Assembly: GCA_025060675.1 (NCBI GenBank)
Contig: JANXBI010000036.1
Span: 4,986-68,985, forward strand
Source: Candidatus Caldatribacterium sp.
Lineage (GTDB): Bacteria > Atribacterota > Atribacteria > Atribacterales > Caldatribacteriaceae
DNA: 64,000 nucleotides
Direction of reading: 5' to 3'
In this document: in pieces, positions 24,889-34,200 of the stretch
Layout of the letters: each line of letters begins with the position of its first letter
Numbering within the stretch: the first letter of the stretch is position 1
The notes under the pieces: generated by a model
Seen by the model: the letters and a program-made list of their open reading frames with translations, nothing else
What the model was told of the DNA's origin: nothing
The model's database searches: none
Translations under genes and position numbers: made by a program

Positions 24889-26583
24889 ATGCTCACCGAC
24901 CTTGAAATCGCCCAGAGTGCCCACTTAAAGCCCATTACGGAAATTGCTAAAGACCTTGGTCTTGGTGAGGACGATATCGAGCTGTATGGGAAGTACAAGG
25001 CGAAAGTATCGCTTCAAGTGCTTGACAAGCTCAAGAATCGACCACTTGGCAAGTACATTGATGTTACTGCTATCACTCCTACGCCCCTTGGAGAGGGGAA
25101 AACGGTCACCACTATTGGCCTCTCCATGGCCCTCAACCGAATCGGGAAAAAGAGCATCGTCTGCATTCGCCAGCCATCTCTTGGGCCGGTGTTTGGCATC
25201 AAAGGTGGCGCGGCAGGAGGTGGGTACGCTCAAGTCGTCCCCATGGAAGATTTCAACCTCCATCTCACCGGGGATACCCACGCGGTGGCCTTGGCCCACA
25301 ACCTCCTTGCGGCGTTCATCGATAACCACCTCTACCATGGGAATGCCCTCCGCATCGACCCTTTCACCATCAGCTGGCCACGGGTTGTGGACGTGAGTGA
25401 CCGGGCGCTCCGGAAGATTATCATCGGACTTGGGGGAAAGGAGAACGGCATCCCTCGAGAATCAGGCTTTGATATTGCGGTAGCTTCGGAGGTTATGGCG
25501 ATTCTTGCCCTCACCACGGGCATGAGGGATTTGCGGGAGCGCCTCGGCCGGATTGTTATTGGATACAACGTGGAGAAAAAGCCGGTAACAGCCGAGGACT
25601 TGCGATGTGCTGGGGCCATGGCGGTGCTTTTGAAAGATGCGATCAAGCCGAATCTCCTCCAGACCCTTGAGAATACCCCTTGCTTTGTCCACACAGGACC
25701 CTTTGCCAACATTGCCCATGGGAACAGTTCCATTCTTGCCGACTACATTGCCCTCCGCCTCAGCGAGTATGTGGTGACTGAAAGTGGCTTTGGTGCCGAC
25801 TGTGGCATGGAGAAGTTCATGAACATCAAATGCCGCTACAGTGGCCTTACCCCTGACTGCGTGGTCATGGTGTGCTCGGTTCGGGCCCTAAAAATGCACA
25901 GCGGCAAGTACAAGGTGGTGCCTGGGAAACCCCTTGACCCAGCCTTGCAGGAAGAGGATGTCGCTGCGGTGGAGCAAGGCGCAGAAAACCTTGTGAAACA
26001 GATAGAGAACGCTCGCCTTTTTGGGGTACCTGTTGTGGTGGCCGTGAACCTCTTCACCACCGATACCGACCGGGAAATCCGGGCGATTGAGCGAATTGCC
26101 CTCGACAGTGGGGCATACGCCTGTGTCGTCTCGGAGGTGTGGGCAAAGGGAGGCGAAGGGGGACGAGAGCTCGCTGAGGCAGTGGTCCGTGCTTGTGAGG
26201 AACCTAAGCATTTCCGTTTCCTCTACCCCCTTGACATCCCGATAAAAGAGAAGATTGCAATCATTGCGACCCAAATCTATGGGGCTGATGGTGTGGTGTA
26301 TGATGAAGGTGTGGAGGAGAAAATAAAGCGTTTCACCGAGTTCGGTTGGGGGAACCTCCCCATCTGTATGGCGAAAACCCACCTTTCCCTCTCCCACGAC
26401 CCAAAGCTCAAAGGACGACCTCGAGGGTTCAAGCTCCCTGTAAAGGACATTCGCCCAGCCATTGGAGCAGGGTTCCTCTATCCGCTTTGCGGGGAAATCC
26501 GTACCATGCCTGGGTTGCCTTCAGAGCCTGCAGGGAATAAGGTGGATATCGATGCAGAAGGACGGATTGTGGGGCTTTTCTGA
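24889..26583 (+). CDS. fhs: Formate--tetrahydrofolate ligase
   Basis: 564 residues. Makes 10-formyl-THF from formate, THF and ATP, the entry step of the methyl branch of the Wood-Ljungdahl pathway and a general C1 enzyme. TPLGEGKTVTTIGL is the P-loop; RQPSLGPVFGIKGGAAGGGY and the central NIAHGNSSILAD are family hallmarks. GGAGGGGGAGAAG precedes the ATG. Its stop overlaps the next start (TGATG). FolD is not in the window. Confidence 0.98.
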   Translation: MLTDLEIAQSAHLKPITEIAKDLGLGEDDIELYGKYKAKVSLQVLDKLKNRPLGKYIDVTAITPTPLGEGKTVTTIGLSMALNRIGKKSIVCIRQPSLGPVFGIKGGAAGGGYAQVVPMEDFNLHLTGDTHAVALAHNLLAAFIDNHLYHGNALRIDPFTISWPRVVDVSDRALRKIIIGLGGKENGIPRESGFDIAVASEVMAILALTTGMRDLRERLGRIVIGYNVEKKPVTAEDLRCAGAMAVLLKDAIKPNLLQTLENTPCFVHTGPFANIAHGNSSILADYIALRLSEYVVTESGFGADCGMEKFMNIKCRYSGLTPDCVVMVCSVRALKMHSGKYKVVPGKPLDPALQEEDVAAVEQGAENLVKQIENARLFGVPVVVAVNLFTTDTDREIRAIERIALDSGAYACVVSEVWAKGGEGGRELAEAVVRACEEPKHFRFLYPLDIPIKEKIAIIATQIYGADGVVYDEGVEEKIKRFTEFGWGNLPICMAKTHLSLSHDPKLKGRPRGFKLPVKDIRPAIGAGFLYPLCGEIRTMPGLPSEPAGNKVDIDAEGRIVGLF

Positions 26584-27584
26584 TGGAAAGTGTTGATGTC
26601 CTCGTGGTTGGCGGAGGGGTGGCAGGACTTGCCGTAGCCTCCGCCCTCTGGGAAAAGTACAACGTCGTGCTCCTTGAGGAAAAAGAGTCCTTGGGAGGCC
26701 TGGCGCAAGAGCTCTCTTGTAAGGCAACGGACCGGTGCCTCCGCTGTGGGGTGTGTCGAGCGGTGCATCTTTTGCGGAAAGCTGCTTTCGGTGTGCGTAG
26801 CATTCTGGGAGAACCCCTGAAGGCTGTGGTTTGGGAAAAGAAGGGTTTTCACGTCGCAACGCCTCGCCACGAGTTCCTTGCTCGCTCTATTGTCCTTGCA
26901 ACTGGGGCGGTTCCCTTTCCGGTGGAGCGACTCCCTCAATACCTCCGGGGGAGGAAACGGCGCATTTTCACCGGCTTTGAGCTTGAGAAAAAGCTCAAAA
27001 GCACCACTCTTGATGAGCTTGCCGCTTTTTCGTCCTTTGCCTTCGTACAGTGTGTTGGGTCCCGGAATGCGAGGGAAAAGCGAGGGTACTGCTCTCAGGT
27101 GTGTTGCCGTTACGCATTGCGGCTCATCGAGAATCTCCGCTTTCGACTGCCCCATGCCTTGTTCCATGTCTACTTCATGGACCTCCAGATTCTTGGCGAT
27201 GGCGAGAATGACCTCCGCACCACCGCATCTTCGGTATCTCTGTATCGCTTGATGCCCTCTGCGCTTGCGGAGGATTCCTCGGGGGTCACCGTTACCGTTG
27301 AGGCGGATGGAAAGGTGACCAAGCGGCGTTACGATGCGGTGGTGCTTTCAGTTGGTCTTGTGCCTTCTCCTGGGACGGAACGCGTGGCTGAATTCTTCCG
27401 TCTTTCGCGGAAAGATGGGGGGTTTCTTGTCCCCCGCCCCGAAGACGGCGTTTTCGCCTGTGGCACAGCCACAGGACCAAAGGATATCCTTGGCACCATT
27501 TCCGAGGCTGAAAGGGTTGTGAGTGACCTTGTGGGGTTCCTTGGGGGATCATACCGTGGTTTGGGTGTGCCTGCTCTGTCCTGA
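26583..27584 (+). CDS. HdrA-like FAD protein without ferredoxin domain
   Basis: 333 residues. FAD Rossmann motif VLVVGGGVAGLAVA at the N-terminus, CLRCGVC near residue 53, the HdrA hallmark FVQCVGSRN...YCSQVCC near residues 157-180, and a second dinucleotide end motif GVFACGTATGPKDILG near residue 300. It lacks the 4Fe-4S ferredoxin domain and the N-terminal domain of normal HdrA (about 650 residues). The next gene carries a ferredoxin domain and no FAD motif, so the two look complementary. Overlaps fhs by 1 bp. Confidence 0.8.
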   Translation: MESVDVLVVGGGVAGLAVASALWEKYNVVLLEEKESLGGLAQELSCKATDRCLRCGVCRAVHLLRKAAFGVRSILGEPLKAVVWEKKGFHVATPRHEFLARSIVLATGAVPFPVERLPQYLRGRKRRIFTGFELEKKLKSTTLDELAAFSSFAFVQCVGSRNAREKRGYCSQVCCRYALRLIENLRFRLPHALFHVYFMDLQILGDGENDLRTTASSVSLYRLMPSALAEDSSGVTVTVEADGKVTKRRYDAVVLSVGLVPSPGTERVAEFFRLSRKDGGFLVPRPEDGVFACGTATGPKDILGTISEAERVVSDLVGFLGGSYRGLGVPALS

Positions 27585-28899
27585 TGGTGTGAGCCCACCG
27601 GCGTGGGTGACTGAAGAGCTCAGAACGTGCGGTTTTTCCTTTGAGGTCGCTTCCTTGTCGCAGCCGAAAGCTCTTCCACCTGCGTCCCTCTTTGTGGTCC
27701 TTGGGAACTCCCTGTGGACGGAGGATGAGGGTACTGCACTTGCCGTGCAGCTTGGTGTGAACCCTCTTGCCGTTTTCGTTTTCCCCTATGATGAGGTGTG
27801 TCCGCTTCCTGACGCAAAACGCCGGATGCTTTGGCGGAGCTTTCTTGCTTCTCTTGCCCCTCCCACAAGGACCGTTATTCCTTTTCCGGTCATCCCGACT
27901 CGGAGGGTCCTCCTCTATCCTGAGGATCATGGTGTGCTCCGCGAAGCCTTAGCCCGGGTGGATATTCCTGTGGTCTTTTTCCCCTCCTTTACCCTTGTCC
28001 GGAGAGGGGTAGACTTCTACGTGAGGCCGTACGATGTCTTCGTTGGGGCTTGCATCCTCATTCCTTCCTTCCGGGAAGAACCACCTCTTCCCATTCCCCA
28101 AGAGGTCCTGGAAACGAGGAGGGTGGTTGACCTTGTCCACCTTCCCCAGGTTCTTGGGATTTCTCCGGTACGGCGGAAACGCCTCGTTGTCCTTGTCCCT
28201 GCCCCGCATCCGTATCCGGAAGACTGGGAGAGGATTTTTGCCCTTATGTCCCTACCCGCTCAAGGAATGGAGGTTGTGGTCCTTGCGGAAGACATTTTCG
28301 TCGCCCGTGAGGGGTTTGAGGAGGCTTTCCGGAAGGCCCGGGAAAGCGGGGTCATCTTCGAGAAGCTCTCCCTTTCCCGCGTCACCCTCTCACCAAGTCC
28401 GGATATGCGTCGCATCATCGTCCAATACGTTCCGGAGAACGATCCTATCCCGGTGCGTCTTGAGGCCCATTTCCTTGTCCCGGTGGCGCGGAAAACCCTT
28501 ACTCTCCCACCCTTTGAGACAGTCTTCATGAGTGACCGAGAGGTTTCCCTTGAGATTCCTGAGAATCCCCAGTTCCCACCCTGTGCCACAAACATCCCTG
28601 GGGTTTTTGTCGCCCGAGGTGACGTTGCCGACCTTGTGGCGGCTGTTACCTCTTACCTCAGGGAGAAGAGGGTGGCTGGAGAAGGACGGGTGGTAGTTGA
28701 CACAGACCGTTGCGCCTTGTGTTTGACGTGCCTTCGGAGCTGTCCTGTGGGGGCGATTGTCCTCTCTGGGGAGCTCAAGCGGTGCATCGCGGTGAATGCG
28801 GCGCTCTGCGTGCGATGTGGCGTTTGTGCTGGGCTTTGTCCGGCAAAAGCTTTGCGCTTTGAGGTGGTCCGTGGTGTCCTTGGGCATTATCGGTTGTGA
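27556..28899 (+). CDS. Degenerate HdrA homologue keeping a dicluster ferredoxin domain
   Basis: 447 residues from GTG 27556 (GGGGGAT 7 bp upstream; open frame further 5' lies inside the previous gene). The C-terminus has two 4Fe-4S motifs, CALCLTCLRSCPVGAI and CVRCGVCAGLCPAKAL. Upstream, segments line up with HdrA: EVVVLAEDIFVAREGFEEAF against VVVLYQDMRTYGLHERYY of the giant HdrA, and NIPGVFVARGDVADLVAAV against the family GIFVAG region. But the FAD GxGxxG is absent and the CVGSR/CC cysteines are lost. I infer an HdrA-derived scaffold that wires electrons but binds no canonical FAD. Confidence 0.6.
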   Translation: MVWVCLLCPDGVSPPAWVTEELRTCGFSFEVASLSQPKALPPASLFVVLGNSLWTEDEGTALAVQLGVNPLAVFVFPYDEVCPLPDAKRRMLWRSFLASLAPPTRTVIPFPVIPTRRVLLYPEDHGVLREALARVDIPVVFFPSFTLVRRGVDFYVRPYDVFVGACILIPSFREEPPLPIPQEVLETRRVVDLVHLPQVLGISPVRRKRLVVLVPAPHPYPEDWERIFALMSLPAQGMEVVVLAEDIFVAREGFEEAFRKARESGVIFEKLSLSRVTLSPSPDMRRIIVQYVPENDPIPVRLEAHFLVPVARKTLTLPPFETVFMSDREVSLEIPENPQFPPCATNIPGVFVARGDVADLVAAVTSYLREKRVAGEGRVVVDTDRCALCLTCLRSCPVGAIVLSGELKRCIAVNAALCVRCGVCAGLCPAKALRFEVVRGVLGHYRL

Positions 28900-29221
28900 G
28901 CGGAGTGGGTTCCCAGCGCTCTGTGTCCTGGGAAAGGAGAACCCAGAAGTCTGGGAGGGTATTGTTGCGGCTATTCCTGTTCCTTGTCTTGGAGGGGTCG
29001 AGGAGGAGATGATGCTTGAAGTGCTCCTCCGATGCGATCGGTTGCTCCTTGTGGGTTGTCCTCCCTTGAGTTGCCGGGGGGTGCAGGGGAGCGTCCTTGC
29101 GGAGAAACGGGTGGCACGGGTATCCCAGCTCCTTGCGGAAGCTGGGATACCTAAAGAGGTCCAGTGTGTTTTCGCTCACGTGCATCGCCTGGGAGAACTC
29201 AAAGCGAGGGTCCTTGCGTGA
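28874..29221 (+). CDS. Short MvhD-like Fe-S protein
   Basis: 115 residues (MvhD is about 140). IIGCERSGFPALC, VPCLGGV and VGCPPLSCRG follow the order of MvhD motifs CxWCSYAGAD, VPCSG and SGCHPGDC, so a 2Fe-2S-type electron connector is likely, though the first motif is altered. GTG 28874 with GAGGTGG at 6 bp is chosen; GTG 28871 is the alternative. It overlaps the degenerate HdrA gene by 26 bp and metV by 4 bp, forming a compact HdrA/MvhD-type module before metVF. Confidence 0.6.
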   Translation: MSLGIIGCERSGFPALCVLGKENPEVWEGIVAAIPVPCLGGVEEEMMLEVLLRCDRLLLVGCPPLSCRGVQGSVLAEKRVARVSQLLAEAGIPKEVQCVFAHVHRLGELKARVLA

Positions 29222-29868
29222 TTGTTGGAGAACGGAAACCCCTCAAGGAGGTTCTTGAGCTCCTTTCCCCCCACCGGAAGGTTCTCGTTGTGGGTTGTGG
29301 GGCGTGTGTGACGGTGTGTCTTGCGGGGGGTGAGCGGGAAGCCCGGGAACTTGCGCTGCTTCTGCGGCTTAAGGGTTTTGAGACTGAGGCAACATCGGTT
29401 GAGCGGCAATGTGAGCGGGAGTTCCTTGTGCCCCTCCGGGAGAGCATCCGTACTTTCTCTGCAGTGCTTTCTCTCGCCTGTGGCGTGGGGGTACAGGTGG
29501 TAAGCGATACCGTCCCAGAGGTTCCCGTTTTTCCTGGCCTCAACACGAGTTTCATGGGTGCGCCTCTTGCTGTGGGAGTCTTTGAAGAGCGATGCATTGG
29601 GTGCGGCGAGTGCATCGTGCATCGTTTTGGGAATATCTGTCCGGTGGCCCGGTGTGCGAAAAGCCTCCTCAACGGTCCCTGCGGAGGGTCAAGAGGTGGA
29701 AAGTGTGAGGTTCGACCTGAACGGGATTGCGCGTGGCAACTCATTTACGAGCGGATGCGAGCCCTTGGAAGGGTTGAGGAACTCTTCGCCATTCAGCCTC
29801 CCAAGAATTGGGCACCTTCTCGCTTTGGGGCTCAAAGGAGGGTTGTGCGGGAGGATGTTCGGCAATGA
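29218..29868 (+). CDS. metV: MetV, methylene-THF reductase C-terminal-domain subunit
   Basis: 216 residues. Cysteine-rich protein pairing with MetF in acetogens. VVGCGACVTVCLAGG near the N-terminus, CIGCGECIVHRFGNICPV in the middle, and CAKSLLNGPCGG followed by GKCEV near the C-terminus are typical of the MTHFR_C family. It is thought to carry Fe-S or zinc centres and to link MetF to its electron donor complex. The GTG start at 29218 overlaps the preceding stop (GTGA), with GCGAGGG upstream. Followed by metF with a 4-bp overlap. Confidence 0.9.
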   Translation: MIVGERKPLKEVLELLSPHRKVLVVGCGACVTVCLAGGEREARELALLLRLKGFETEATSVERQCEREFLVPLRESIRTFSAVLSLACGVGVQVVSDTVPEVPVFPGLNTSFMGAPLAVGVFEERCIGCGECIVHRFGNICPVARCAKSLLNGPCGGSRGGKCEVRPERDCAWQLIYERMRALGRVEELFAIQPPKNWAPSRFGAQRRVVREDVRQ

Positions 29869-30791
29869 GCGTGCTCCAAGAGCTCCTCAAGCAAGGGGTC
29901 TTTGTGGTGACCGCTGAGGTTGGTCCCCCAAAAGGGGTGGACCAAGAGGGTTTTCGGAAGAAGTGTGCCCAAGTGAAGGGATACGTGGATGCGGTGAATG
30001 TCACGGATAACCAGACAGCGGTTGTGCGCCTCTCTAGCTTTGCCAGTTGCCTTATTGTGCGCACCATGGGTCTTGAGCCGGTTATGCAGCTTGCCTGTCG
30101 AGACAGGAATCGTATCGCGTTGCAGAGTGACTTCCTTGGAGCCTGTGCGCTGGGGATTGAGAACTTCCTCTGCATTACGGGTGACCACCAAAGCCTTGGG
30201 AACCATCCTGACGCGAAGAGCGTATTCGACATCGACTCAATACAGCTCCTCTCTATCTTCCGGAGACTCCGGGATGAAGGGATTTTGGCCAATGGGGAGA
30301 AGGTGAGGGGAGACATTCGGGCATTCCTTGGAGCCGGGGAAAATCCCTTTGCCGATCCCCTGGAGTTTCGTGTTTTCCGTTTGGCCAAGAAGGTGGAAGC
30401 AGGAGCCCAATTCATCCAAACGCAGGCCGTCTTCGACCTTGAGGTGTTCTCTCGATGGATGGAGGAGGTTCGCCGCCTCAAACTCCATGAGAGGGTCCAT
30501 ATCCTTGCGGGGGTTATTCCGCTAAAGTCTCTACAGGCGCTCCGCTACATGAAGGAAGAGGTGCCGGGAATGGTCATCCCGCGTTGGGTTGAAGAGCGGA
30601 TGGAGCGCGCTCAGGATCCGAAGGAAGAAGGGGTACGGATTGCCGTTGAGATTATCGAGGCGCTCCGCAAAATGGAAGGAGTGCGGGGGGTGCACATTAT
30701 GGCGGTGGCGTGGGAGAGCATCGTTCCTGAAATTGTCCAACAATCAGGCCTTTTCCCCCGTCCGGCACAGGGGGTGGTTGAGGGTGTATGA
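29865..30791 (+). CDS. metF: Methylenetetrahydrofolate reductase
   Basis: 308 residues, TIM-barrel flavoprotein reducing 5,10-methylene-THF to 5-methyl-THF. VVTAEVGPPKG carries the catalytic Glu; AVNVTDNQ, ACRDRN and CITGDHQSLGNHP are conserved. In acetogens of the Moorella type it functions in a MetVF-HdrABC-MvhD complex, and the genes here have the same company except HdrB. ATG 29865 overlaps the metV stop; GGGAGGATG upstream. Cytoplasmic. Confidence 0.96.
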   Translation: MSVLQELLKQGVFVVTAEVGPPKGVDQEGFRKKCAQVKGYVDAVNVTDNQTAVVRLSSFASCLIVRTMGLEPVMQLACRDRNRIALQSDFLGACALGIENFLCITGDHQSLGNHPDAKSVFDIDSIQLLSIFRRLRDEGILANGEKVRGDIRAFLGAGENPFADPLEFRVFRLAKKVEAGAQFIQTQAVFDLEVFSRWMEEVRRLKLHERVHILAGVIPLKSLQALRYMKEEVPGMVIPRWVEERMERAQDPKEEGVRIAVEIIEALRKMEGVRGVHIMAVAWESIVPEIVQQSGLFPRPAQGVVEGV

Positions 30792-31242
30792 TGCCGCTTT
30801 CCGATACGAGGTTGCCCATCGTCCGGGAGGAGAGGGACTTTTCCTCTGCTTTTCCTGCGGGGTATGTACAGCGACCTGTCCGGTAGCCGAGGTGGATGAG
30901 GATTTCAATCCTCGTCGAATCATCCACAGCGTCCTCCTTGGGGATCGGAGCGTTCTCTCCTCTCGGAGTATTTGGATGTGTGCCGCCTGTTTTCGCTGTG
31001 TTGCCCATTGCCCTCAGGGAGTGGAGTTCGCCAACGTTCTCCAGGTTCTTCGAGAGATGGCTGTTGCAGAGGGTCATGTTCCGGAGGAAGTCCGACGGAT
31101 CATCGAACACCTTGATGCCCGAACCCAGAAGCTTCGTCGGGACTTCATCGCGCTCCTCTTTGAGAGGAGGGCGTTCTCGTTTCCAGAGTATGAAGACCTC
31201 TGGAAGCGTTACTTAGGAGGGGGAACGCATGGAACGTCGTAA
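30784..31242 (+). CDS. hdrC: HdrC-like 4Fe-4S dicluster protein
   Basis: 152 residues. Two cluster motifs CFSCGVCTATCPV (near residue 22) and CAACFRCVAHCPQ (near residue 65), followed by VEFANVLQVLREMAVAEGHV, the HdrC pattern. In Hdr complexes HdrC passes electrons between HdrA and HdrB; HdrB is missing here, so MetV is a possible partner. GTG 30784 has GGGGTGG 6 bp upstream and overlaps metF by 8 bp. Confidence 0.88.
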   Translation: MYDAAFRYEVAHRPGGEGLFLCFSCGVCTATCPVAEVDEDFNPRRIIHSVLLGDRSVLSSRSIWMCAACFRCVAHCPQGVEFANVLQVLREMAVAEGHVPEEVRRIIEHLDARTQKLRRDFIALLFERRAFSFPEYEDLWKRYLGGGTHGTS

Positions 31243-34200
31243 CCCCCTTGGAACGGTGCTTGTTGTCGGTGGTGGTATCGCAGGTATTGAGGCAGCCTTG
31301 GACCTTGCTGAGGCAGGATTTTTCGTGCACCTCGTTGAGAAGTCCTCAAGCATTGGAGGTCTCATGGCGCGCTTAGATAAGACCTTTCCCACGAACGATT
31401 GCGCCATGTGTATCCTCTCGCCAAAGCTCGTTGAGTGTGGCCGCCACCTCAACATTGCCGTGCATACCCTTTCGGAGGTTGTGGATGTCTCAGGAGAGCC
31501 AGGGCATTTTGTGGTTACCATCCTTGAGAACCCTCGCTACGTTGATGTTGCCTCCTGCACCGGGTGTGGGGACTGTGCGAGCGTCTGCCCAGTGGATGTG
31601 CCAAACGACTTTGAAGGGGGACTGAGCCTTCGGAAGGCGGTCTTCCGCCTCTTCCCCCAGGCATTCCCTGGGGCATTCCAGATTCACAAAAAGGGGGTAC
31701 CAAACTGCCAAGCGGCTTGTCCCCTCGAGCAAAAAGCCCAGGGGTACATTGCCCTTCTCCGACAAGGGCGCTTTGCGGAAGCCGTGCAGGTCGTGCGGAT
31801 GGATAACCCCTTTCCAGGTATTTGTGGCCGAGCATGCCACCATCCCTGCATGGACCAATGCCAAAGGGGTATGTTCGATGCTCCTCTCCGCATCCCCTTC
31901 CTCAAACGGTTTCTCGCCGATTGGGAACGGAACTCTGGAAAGGTCCTGCTTCCTCAAATCCGAGGGGAACGCCCAGAACGGGTTGCTGTTGTTGGTGCAG
32001 GACCAAGCGGCTTAAGTTGCGCATACTTCCTGCGTCTTCTCGGGTACCGTGTGGTGGTTTTCGAAGCACAGAACCAGCCTGGGGGGATGATGCGCTTTGG
32101 GATTCCTCCGTACCGTCTCCCCCGAGAAGTTGTGGAATGGGAAATTGCTGCCTTAGAGCAACTTGGTGTAGAGATTCGCTGTGGGACCAGCTGGGGAAGG
32201 GATTTCACGCTTGCTGACCTCTTTGCCTGGGGATACTCTGCGGTGTACCTTGCCTGTGGGGCCTGGAAGGGGGCAAAGCTCGGTGTTGAGGGAGAAGACC
32301 ATCCTCAGGTCATCGATGGTCTGGCGTATCTTCTAAGCTGTTCCCGTTGCGAAGATGTCCCCAAAGCCGAACGGATTGCCGTTATCGGTGGTGGCAATGT
32401 GGCCATTGACTGTGCCCGTACTGCCCTCCGCCAAGGGGCGAAAGAGGTCACCATCTACTACCGTCGTTCTTTCGATGAGATGCCAGCTCGCCCGGAGGAA
32501 GTTGAAGAGGCCAGAGAGGAGGGTGTAGAGTTCGTTTTCTGTGCGGCGCCAAAGCGCTTCATCGAGAGGGATGGACGGCTCTTCTTGGAGATGCTTGGTG
32601 TCCGACTCTGTGCTCCTGACGAATCTGGGAGGCGACGGCCTGAGGTTGTCCCAGGAAGTGAGTTCACCGTCTCAGCGGACCTCTACATCGTGGCCACGGG
32701 ACAAAAGATTGCCATCCCCAAGGATGAAGGGCTTGAGCTCACCCCTTGGGGGACGGTCAGAGTTGACCGAAACCTTGCAACTTCAATACCTCGGGTGTTC
32801 GCTGGCGGAGATCTCGTCCTTGGGCCGGCAACCCTTGTTGAGGCTATTGCCCACGGGAAGAGAGCTGCCTACGCCATCGATGCTCTTTTCCGTGGTCAAT
32901 CCTTTGGGGAGGACCCCCGTTCGCCTGCGCCCCTTGCGCTCCCTTGGGGCACCGCAAGGAATCCTGGGGAGCAACCTCGAAGACTTGAAGTCGCGAAGCG
33001 TCTTTTGGGATTCTCCGAGGTCGTCTCTGGGTACACCGAGGAGGAGGCACGAAAAGAAGCTGCAAGGTGTCTCTCCTGTGGAGGATGCGCAGAGTGCCTG
33101 CGGTGCGTGGAGGCATGTCAGAGAGGCGCCATACGCCACGGGGACGAGCCTCGTCTTCGCCAGCTTGAGGTTGGAGCAATCATCTACGCTCAGGGGACTG
33201 AGGTGTTGCGTCCCAAGGAAGTGCTCCGGGAACTTGGTCTTGGACGGTGCCCCAATGTCATTACGAGTCTGGATTTTGAACGGATTCTCAATGCCTCCGG
33301 ACCCACGAAGGGGCAGGTTGTTCGGCCCTCGGATGGCAAAGTCCCTCGCAGGATTGCCTTTGTCCAGTGCGTGGGATCCCGTGATGTGAAACGCGGTCAC
33401 TCCTACTGTTCCTCGGTGTGCTGCATGTACGCTATCAAAGAGGCACTCGTTGCCCAAGAGCATCTCCGTGTGGAGGGGGACAGTGCTCCTTTTGAGGTCA
33501 CCGTATTCCTCATCGACATGCGTGCCTTTGGGAAAGATTTCGAGCGGTACTATGAGCGAGCGAAAGCGCAGGGGATTCGCTTTGTCCGAGGGCGGGTGAG
33601 TCATGTCCTCCCACAGGAGAACGGCGATGTTGTGGTGTTCTCCGTTGATGAGGGAGGGAACAAAAGGAGCGAGGTTTACGACCTTGTGGTGCTCTCTGTG
33701 GGGCTTTGTGTCCCTGAGGAAGAGCGAAAACGCCTCAGGGAATTGGGGATTCCCCTTGACCCGGAGGGCTTTCCGTACACTGCCGCCTTCGGGACGCGGA
33801 TGGTACGGCCTGGGATTTTCGTGTGCGGGAGCCTTGCCGGTCCCAAGGACATCCCAGGAACGGTGGTTGAAGCAGGTGCTGTTGCTTGTGAAGTAGGGGC
33901 ATTGCTTGCGCCATCCCGTCGGCAGCATGTTCGGGAGAAAACGTACCCGAAAGAACGAGAGGTGCGTTCTGAGCCGCTGCGCATTGGGGTTTTCGTGTGT
34001 CGCTGCGGAGTGAACATTGCTGGAGTTGTGGACACTGGAGCAGTTGCGGCTTGGGCAAGGGAACTCCCTGGGGTGGTGTACGTTGAGGAGAATCTCTACA
34101 CCTGTTCTCAGGACACGCAGGAACGGATAAAGGAAAAGATAGCCGAATACCGCCTCAATCGAGTGGTCGTTGCCTCCTGTTCCCCACGGACCCATGAACC

